Shown: positions 58,423 through 64,000 of the stretch, in pieces | Numbering within the stretch: the stretch's first letter is position 1 | Layout: each line of letters begins with the position of its first letter | Origin: Emydura subglobosa | Lineage: Eukaryota > Chordata > Testudines > Chelidae | DNA: 64,000 bases | Assembly (NCBI GenBank): GCA_007922225.1 | Contig: ML679961.1 | Coordinates: 1,656,960-1,720,959 of the forward strand | Reading direction: 5' to 3' | Notes under the pieces: model-generated | The model's input: only the letters and a program-made list of their open reading frames with translations | Database searches by the model: none | What the model was told of the DNA's origin: nothing | Made by a program: the position numbers and the translations under genes

Positions 58423-58868
58423 ATCAAAAGGTATATCATGTCCACCACTTTCCCCACATCCACAGAGCCAGTCACCTCTTCATAGAAAGCAATCAGGTTG
58501 GTCAGGCATGACTTTCCCTTGGTGAATCCATGTTGACTGTTCCTGATCACCTTCCTCTCTTCCAAGTGCCTTAAAATGGATTCCTTGAGGACCCGCTCCA
58601 TGATTTTTCCAGGGATTGAGGTGAGGCTGACCAGTCTGTAGTTCCCTGGATCCTCTTTCCTCCCTTTCTTGAAGATGGGCACTATATTTGCTTTTTTCCA
58701 GTCATCAGGGACCTCCCCCAATTGCCACGAGCTTTCAAAGATAATAGCCAATGGCTCTGAAATCACATCAGCCAACTCCCTCAGCACCGTCGGGTGCGTT
58801 GCATCTGGCCCCATGGACTTGTGTATGTCCAATCTTTCTAAATAGTCTTGGACCTGTTCCTTTAGCAC
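58389..58868 (-). pseudogene. CR1 ORF2 fragment (linker to motif A)
   Basis: A 159-codon frame with SMGPDATHPTVLRELADVIS and [20 protein letters not shown], then [20 protein letters not shown]. Its end ([16 protein letters not shown]) departs from the consensus because of the 16-bp deletion, so the first catalytic aspartate of the reverse transcriptase is lost. Confidence 0.9.
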
Positions 58869-58962
58869 TGCAGGATGTTCTCCTCTTCCCTATTCTGTGC
58901 CATCCAGTGCAGTAGTCTGGGAGCTGACCTTGTCTGTGAAGACAGAGGCAAAAAAGGCATTG

Positions 58963-59010
58963 TGTTCCTAATACACTTAAAATACTGCTTCATATCACAT
59001 AGGTCAGCTC
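58963..59010 (-). mobile_element. Probable continuation of the older CR1/L3
   Basis: TGTTCCTAATACACTTAAAA and TACTGCTTCAT follow the nested copy. They fit the text expected after AGCATTGCTAGGGTTGTT in an L3-type element (minus strand). Short, so tentative. Confidence 0.55.
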
Positions 59011-60788
59011 CATAGGCTGCCACACAAAATACCCCAACTGTTAGATGTGAGCCATCAGGTAAGACTTAAATGTATTATTATAGATCAGGCTAGTGAAAGA
59101 ACTAGCTGAAGAACGATACAGATTAAGACCACCCTCAACGTCAAGATCCCAGTTTGAAACATACTCTCCTTGGTAGTGCTGCTTCAAGATGGTGACTGGT
59201 TGTGCGAGTCTGATCTTTTACTGTGGTGTTTTTCTCTTCATTACCAAGCCCTTGCTTCACAGCAGGTACTGCCTCTATATAACTCTTGCCCTGTGATCAT
59301 AGTTTTCATAGGCCTACAAGTCATCAAAGAATTGAAGTAAGGGCATCAAGTAAGACAGGAAAATGAAAGCAAAAAGTAAACATAGTAAGACTTCTTGCTC
59401 AAAGTACTGCTGAAGTTTTATGGAACACTTTTTGCGGAGGTAATACTCAATTACCAAGAGCCAGGGATTGTTAGTTTTGAAGGCTGGAAAAGAGAAGCAG
59501 TTTAAGGCCCACTGAGCGTACAGGGGCAGGGATAATGTAGCAGCAGTCAGTTTACAAAGCAGATCGCATACTGTTTGAGGAGCTTTCCCAATCTTAGGTC
59601 AAGCTAGAGTAAGTCTTTACATAGCTTCCATTGAGATCAGAGGAATTGAAATAATGATGTACATTTACACGACAGAACTGCAGAAGCAGACACAGACATT
59701 ACAGAGAGTATAATCCAGGAGTTTCCCTTATCATGTAACATGGAGATGAAAGAGAAATTAACATCTGTTCAGTTTGGAAAACTGGTCAATACTGTAGGTA
59801 AGGCCCTTTTCTTAGAGTCTGGATGAATGAATGGGATAACAGAGGAATGGATTTTAGCCTTCAATCCTTAATCAGTCAGATGACAGAAGGTGCAAGTCAC
59901 AAGCTTTATCTGTCAGTAACACTGAACAGTTAGGGTTGCTTGTATTTGGTCTTTATCACAATATCTGGAAAGATCAATAAGAACACACAACCTGACCTTC
60001 ATGGAATGGATTAGACACTATGGGATTCGTTGCTTCTGGAACAAACTTTTCAGGATTAAACAAAGTCCTTCAATTTACTGCAATCTTTCTAGAGTATAGA
60101 TTTTTCCAGTGACTCTCTCTCATGGTCTGCAGAGCTCACTCTATTCTTAAGTAAATCAAGTTACACAGGCCTGGTCTATATCTAAAATAGGTCTACACAG
60201 GTTAGAGAGAACCAACCTTGGCCCATCCCTCAGTGTTAGTAATCCTTTTCATTCATCCAGACCTTTTTCCGGCTATTTAATTAATTATCTTAATTTATAC
60301 AATAAACCCAGCAACATCCTTGAGTGCCTAAAGCGTTAGTATGTATTTAATAGATATGGCAATCAACTGAGTTCACAATCTAATCCAGAGAGTCACCAAA
60401 AACCTGCACCTCCTGTAGAAATCTCTTCTTTCACCCAGCTATTGAGCCGGCACTAAATTACTATAAATCACGGTAGTTGACATGAAGCAGTAAAGCTTAG
60501 TAAGCCTGAGTGCTAAAGGGTTCTGGGAGCAAGGCCCCTTAGCATTAGACAGATTGTATGGCAAACCACGAAGAATACACAACTCGCACTTGCCACTGAC
60601 ATGAGCCATGGATGTTTTCCAGGCCCTGTGTGTAGCTGTGCTGATGTGACCGACCAACGACCAGTTTGCCTAGTGTGCACACATGGGTGTGTGTAATAGT
60701 GAATCTGGGACTAACTGACCTTGTAGAACAGTACAACATCAGGTGCCCGGGTGAACATCTGATCATATGTACATGTTGGCCGAGCCCT
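59011..60788. other. Unassigned sequence
   Basis: No gene is recognised. Short overlapping minus frames (60439-60802) have no motifs. Confidence 0.45.
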
Positions 60789-61410
60789 GTTGTCCCTCCC
60801 ACAATTAGTTAGGAAAGCAAGTCATAAATAATCATGATATGCTAAATAAGTGCTATCACAGCATATTTTGGGGATATGTGACTCCTTTGGGAAAAGGGTA
60901 TAAATATTGGGGAATATCATGTGCCATATGAAGAAAGAGACAAAAATGTCCCAATGAACATCTAAAGAGGGATTTTAGAACCAAGGATCTCAGGGTAGCC
61001 AACACCCTACCACAAGGGACCATTAAATAGATCAGGTACTCAAGAAGAAGAAGAGCCAGAGAGCCAGGGTAGCCAAGACCCTGCTATGGGGGACTCAGAA
61101 AACAGACCAAGTACTTAAAGGAACCAAAGGAATGAAGGAAACAGTCTCCATTTAGAATTGGTATCGGTACCTACTTTGTTTGCTAATCTGAATCCTATGT
61201 GGAGCAAGCATAGTTACTGAGGGTTTATGCTTGGGAAATTCAGGTTTACTGAGGAGAGGCATTGTATAGTCTTTTCTGTTTGTCTGTGACGCCTGCTTTT
61301 CAATAAATAGCTTTGCATTGAAGAGATTGAAGCCTGGTCTTCACTGGTACGATTATTGGGTGCCCAGCTGTGGGCACGTGAATTGATCAGAATTAATCCT
61401 TGGCCCAACA
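60789..61410 (+). mobile_element. 5' LTR of an endogenous retrovirus
   Basis: A TATA box (TATAAATATT, 60899-60908) is followed 400 bp later by AATAAA (61302-61307). The block ends TTGGCCCAACA at 61410, one base before a TGG-beginning primer-site-like sequence. Two copies of CAGGGTAGCCAA-ACCCT (60991 and 61066) are an internal duplication. The left edge is uncertain (a TG near 60789). Confidence 0.72.
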
Positions 61411-61411
61411 G

Positions 61412-61429
61412 TGGTGGAGAATGCAGGCA
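61412..61429 (+). other. Putative tRNA primer binding site
   Basis: TGGTGGAGAATGCAGGCA lies immediately after the LTR end and starts with the TGG that pairs with a tRNA CCA tail. I do not assign the tRNA. Confidence 0.6.
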
Positions 61430-61547
61430 CTGTGCCAAGTGAAGCTTGACTTTCTTAATTTTTGAGTTAAAAAAGCAGAGCTTGAAGTTGAAAAGCCAAA
61501 ATTGATATTTGAATTGACTTTATTGATTTGACTTTTATTGACTTCGT

Positions 61548-61787
61548 GTGTTTGAATTGAGGTTATCAGGGGTCACAGACAGGCAGAAAGATTGTATAAT
61601 TGCAATCTTCAATTCAAAGATATTTCATAAGCACAAACAAGGTGGGTTTACCTTGAAGGTGAAGGGGGATGCTCCAAAACCTTCAGGTCTAGCTGACAAG
61701 TCCCTACTGAAACAGGTATGTGAGAACCGGGGCTTTGACCCATGTCTCATTGATTTTGTTCCAACACCAAATAAGGAGGGTTGTTAA
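61548..61787 (+). pseudogene. Gag-like N-terminal remnant (tentative)
   Basis: A 79-codon frame after the leader contains the segments FHKHKQGGFTLKVKGDAPK and LLKQVCENRGFDPCLIDF. Its position between the primer site and the protease suggests a gag matrix region, but no diagnostic motif is visible. It ends at a stop, and the following 250 bp contains broken coding-like text. ORF status is uncertain. Confidence 0.4.
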
Positions 61788-62399
61788 GGTGTCAGGAGGG
61801 CTAAGAAAGAACAGGTAACTTGTGCTGCTATGTGGTTTATGTATCAAGCCAAGCTTTTGGAGGAGGGAGGAGTAGCAAACAATACTTTCACTGAACTGGT
61901 TAATAAAAATGAAACCGTTCACAAAGCATATTAGTAAAACTGATGCATTAACATTTGAAGTTGTCACCAAACAGTTAACTACAGCAGAAAAGGATGCTCC
62001 TGCAATCCATTTGGCATGCACACAAAAGCAATAGACACTGGAGGAACAAATTCAGGTTTCACAAGAGCAGGTAACAACCCCCATTCTCCTTTCAGAGCCA
62101 GGATAAAAAAAAATACAGGGGTGCAGGTTTCCAACTGCTTTAACTCCATGGAGCACTATTCTGAGACAATATCTGTTTGCTAACGTCGCTGCTGTTGCCT
62201 GCATTTTAAGATACCTTGATACAGTCGATTGGTTCAGATCTTCCTCTCTTCCTAGGTTGCTCTTCACCTCTTTCTCCCCTTTTCTGCTCACTTCTGTTCT
62301 CTTTGTTTTCAAAGTTAAAAGTTACAGTTATTACAGAAACCTCCATCACGGACAAAGCAACCGAGAACAAAACAAAACTAAAACCAGTGAAACTTTACT

Positions 62400-63465
62400 T
62401 TAAATAAGTCCAGTAAATTGATTATTTTAACCTTTCAGGATTGCAACAGTTGGAATGATGCCTAACTTTCTTGAAGATACGGTTGCCAAGCAACAGGAAT
62501 GCCAATTCTGTTTCTAATCCTAAGCAATGATTAATATTTAGAATGTTGGGTTTTCCTTACTTCCGTGTAGCAAAGATTTAAAGCAAAGCAATATAAAGTA
62601 ATAAGGAATGGTTTAAGTTACTATATTAATATCATAAATTGGGTAAATAACAATATGAAATTCTTATCAATTCTTATTGAGGTTTTCTTGCTTATTTAGA
62701 TGTTAACTCTTCTGTTTATCTGTTTGTTCTCTAAGATGTATTACTTCATGACTGAGTTCTTAAAAGTTTTATTTGATATAGTTAAATATAGTTTTGGTGA
62801 CTTTTGTTTTTAATTATGTTTGTCCTGTATGTTATGTATGCTATCCTGTGTTGTATGTTGTGTGTGTCAAGTAACAGAGTGTGTGTGTTTGGTTTCATTA
62901 TGTTGCAACAAAAGTCAGTTTAACAGAAGTGGTGCCACACTTTTTTAATATTATGGCTGAAGCATAACCATCATAATACCAATCTTTTTGCACAGCTCAA
63001 AAGACCTCAGTTATAAATATATGTACATATATATACATTTTATATATATTTTTGCCTCAACAAGTGATGCAATTGCAAACAAAAATTCTTTTTTTATTAA
63101 GTATAGTTTTTTGTCAGAGAAAAAGATGTGAGGAAAAAACCTCAACAGCAATGTAAACAGAATTTTAACAAAATGTCTATTTCTTGTTCCGGGTTTTTAT
63201 CAACTTGTTTGCACCATTAAATATAGTTATAAAATGTCATTAGAAATATAACAATATAAGTTACATCTAAGTTATATAGTCATGTTGCAAAATGTTAAAG
63301 CTAACCAAACAATTTTAACTGGTTTCCACCTTTGTCTCCCAAATATAACCAAGTGTCATAAAGGTTTAATGCTCTCAAAGTGTTTGCATATATCTGTATT
63401 TACAATTTATTTTGGTTTAATCTTTAAACTCTTTTATGTTATGCTATCAATAGAGCAGGTTACGG
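62400..63465 (+). other. AT-rich interior of the retroviral element
   Basis: Composition falls to very AT-rich (for example TATATGTACATATATATACA near 63020). No frame over about 60 codons runs through it. It could be decayed gag, a later insertion or a non-coding part of the element. Confidence 0.4.
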
Positions 63466-63469
63466 TGAA

Positions 63470-63751
63470 CCTGGTAATACTAATCCGAATCCAAATTTTG
63501 GACATGACAGGATGAAATACTTTGGATTTAGAAGAAAAGGAAAAGGAATATCAGATGCAGGAGGATCATTAAGGATGCAAATATGGGATCATCTTTTAAA
63601 CAAAGGGTTAAGTATGACACGATTTGGTGGTCGACTCACCAAAAAGCATCCACCAGCTCTAAGTAAACTAATAAAAAAGGAACTGACTGAAAAGAAACAA
63701 TCTCAACCAGTACTACAGCCCAAGGACAGAGTTATTAACTACAGGGCGTAA
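63470..63751 (+). pseudogene. Gag C-terminal (nucleocapsid-like) remnant
   Basis: A frame rich in Lys/Arg (MKYFGFRRKGKGISD, then RFGGRLTKKHPPAL and LIKKELTEKKQ) ends at TAA (63749-63751). It is in the same frame as the protease that follows. Gag, stop and pro in one frame is the layout of retroviruses that read through the gag stop. No CCHC zinc knuckle is visible. Confidence 0.55.
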
Positions 63752-64000
63752 TCTGCTCAGCCCTCATGGTGTTTTGTCACAGAAACTGGCACAAATAAAT
63801 GTAAACAGCCTTCAAGGCAGGTCCATATCTCAATGAGGGTGCCTAGCCCCTAGCAACTCCTGCCCTCAAGACTAAACGCTGGTTGCTAAATTACAGCCCC
63901 ACATAACTGGTAGACCATATATAAATACAAGTCAAGTGGGGTGGAAGAAAATATACAATGGTTTCTAGCATTAATTAATATAGGAGCAGAGGCAACTTTG
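63752..64000 (+). pseudogene. Retroviral aspartic protease, N-terminal part
   Basis: Starting in the gag frame, the sequence has three in-frame stops (near 63851, 63887 and 63911). It then reads VEENIQWFLALINIGAEATL up to the window edge. The last part is the retroviral protease active-site loop, normally LxDTGA. Here the catalytic Asp codon is AAT (Asn, 63977-63979) and the following Thr is Ile, so this copy cannot be active. The family assignment is firm; the element is truncated by the window end. Confidence 0.8.

Larger units (their letters stand above)
57304..58962 (-). mobile_element. Younger 5'-truncated CR1 inserted into an older CR1
   Basis: It runs from the CATAGAATCATAGAG end (57304) to GACAGAGGCAAAAAAGGCAT (58962) and is about 90% identical by eye to the intact copy. 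It is 5' truncated in the ORF2 linker region. TTGT/TGT is present on both sides (57300-57303 and 58961-58965), so a short target duplication is possible. Broken frames at 57381-57674, 57697-58422 and 58389-58868 are its ORF2 pieces. Confidence 0.95.
61430..64000 (+). mobile_element. Endogenous retrovirus interior (gag/pro remnant), runs off the window
   Basis: It follows the LTR and primer site. Broken gag-like frames are at 61548-61787 and 63470-63750, and a protease start is at 63959-64000. Between them, 62400-63460 is AT-rich and full of stops. The 3' part lies outside the window. The genus cannot be fixed from what is visible. Multiple stops indicate an inactive copy. Confidence 0.75.

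Noticed and set aside
1..64000. Operons, Shine-Dalgarno sites, CRISPR arrays and phage genes
   Set aside because: The window is vertebrate chromosomal DNA, and nothing prokaryotic is seen.

Overview
The window reads as intergenic or intronic DNA of a non-avian sauropsid, most likely a turtle (a crocodilian is possible). The evidence is the repeat content: many CR1 LINEs ending in the CATAGAAT-type octamer, old L3/L2-like LINE relics, MIR-like tRNA SINEs, a Penelope-like element, a Polinton/Maverick relic and an endogenous retrovirus. I recognise no host protein-coding exon. All sizeable coding capacity belongs to transposable elements, and most short open frames are chance or lie inside repeats.

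Layout. 0-12 kb: mostly unassigned sequence, a twice internally deleted CR1 (3.77-5.10 kb, minus), an LTR-like block (6.24-7.45 kb, minus), a CR1 tail and two MIR-like SINEs. 12.1-13.2 kb: a decayed Penelope-like element whose GIY-YIG region lies between inverted terminal sequences. 15.7-24.4 kb: L2-like and CR1-like relics, one SINE and two LTR-like blocks. 25.14-28.57 kb: a deletion derivative of a Polinton/Maverick, with about 490-500 bp terminal inverted repeats built from 136-bp subunits around a broken integrase. 32-42 kb: a palindromic MITE-like element and three plus-strand CR1/L3 relics. 44.2-44.9 kb: a GC-richer block with promoter-like motifs, the only candidate host regulatory region.

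48.84-52.96 kb holds a near full-length CR1 on the minus strand, with intact ORF1 (zinc-binding N terminus plus SGNH esterase) and intact ORF2 (endonuclease plus reverse transcriptase). ORF1 ends in the heptamer T TTA AAC directly before its TAG stop. ORF2 lies in the -1 frame, is open across that point, and has no ATG until codon 38 of the annotated frame. This suggests ORF2 is made by -1 ribosomal frameshifting as an ORF1-ORF2 fusion; it is the most notable signal in the window. Three further CR1 copies, an older CR1 and a nested insertion follow to 59 kb, all on the minus strand.

60.79-64.00 kb: the 5' part of an endogenous retrovirus on the plus strand (LTR, primer-site-like sequence, broken gag-like pieces, the start of a protease with an altered active site), running off the window end.
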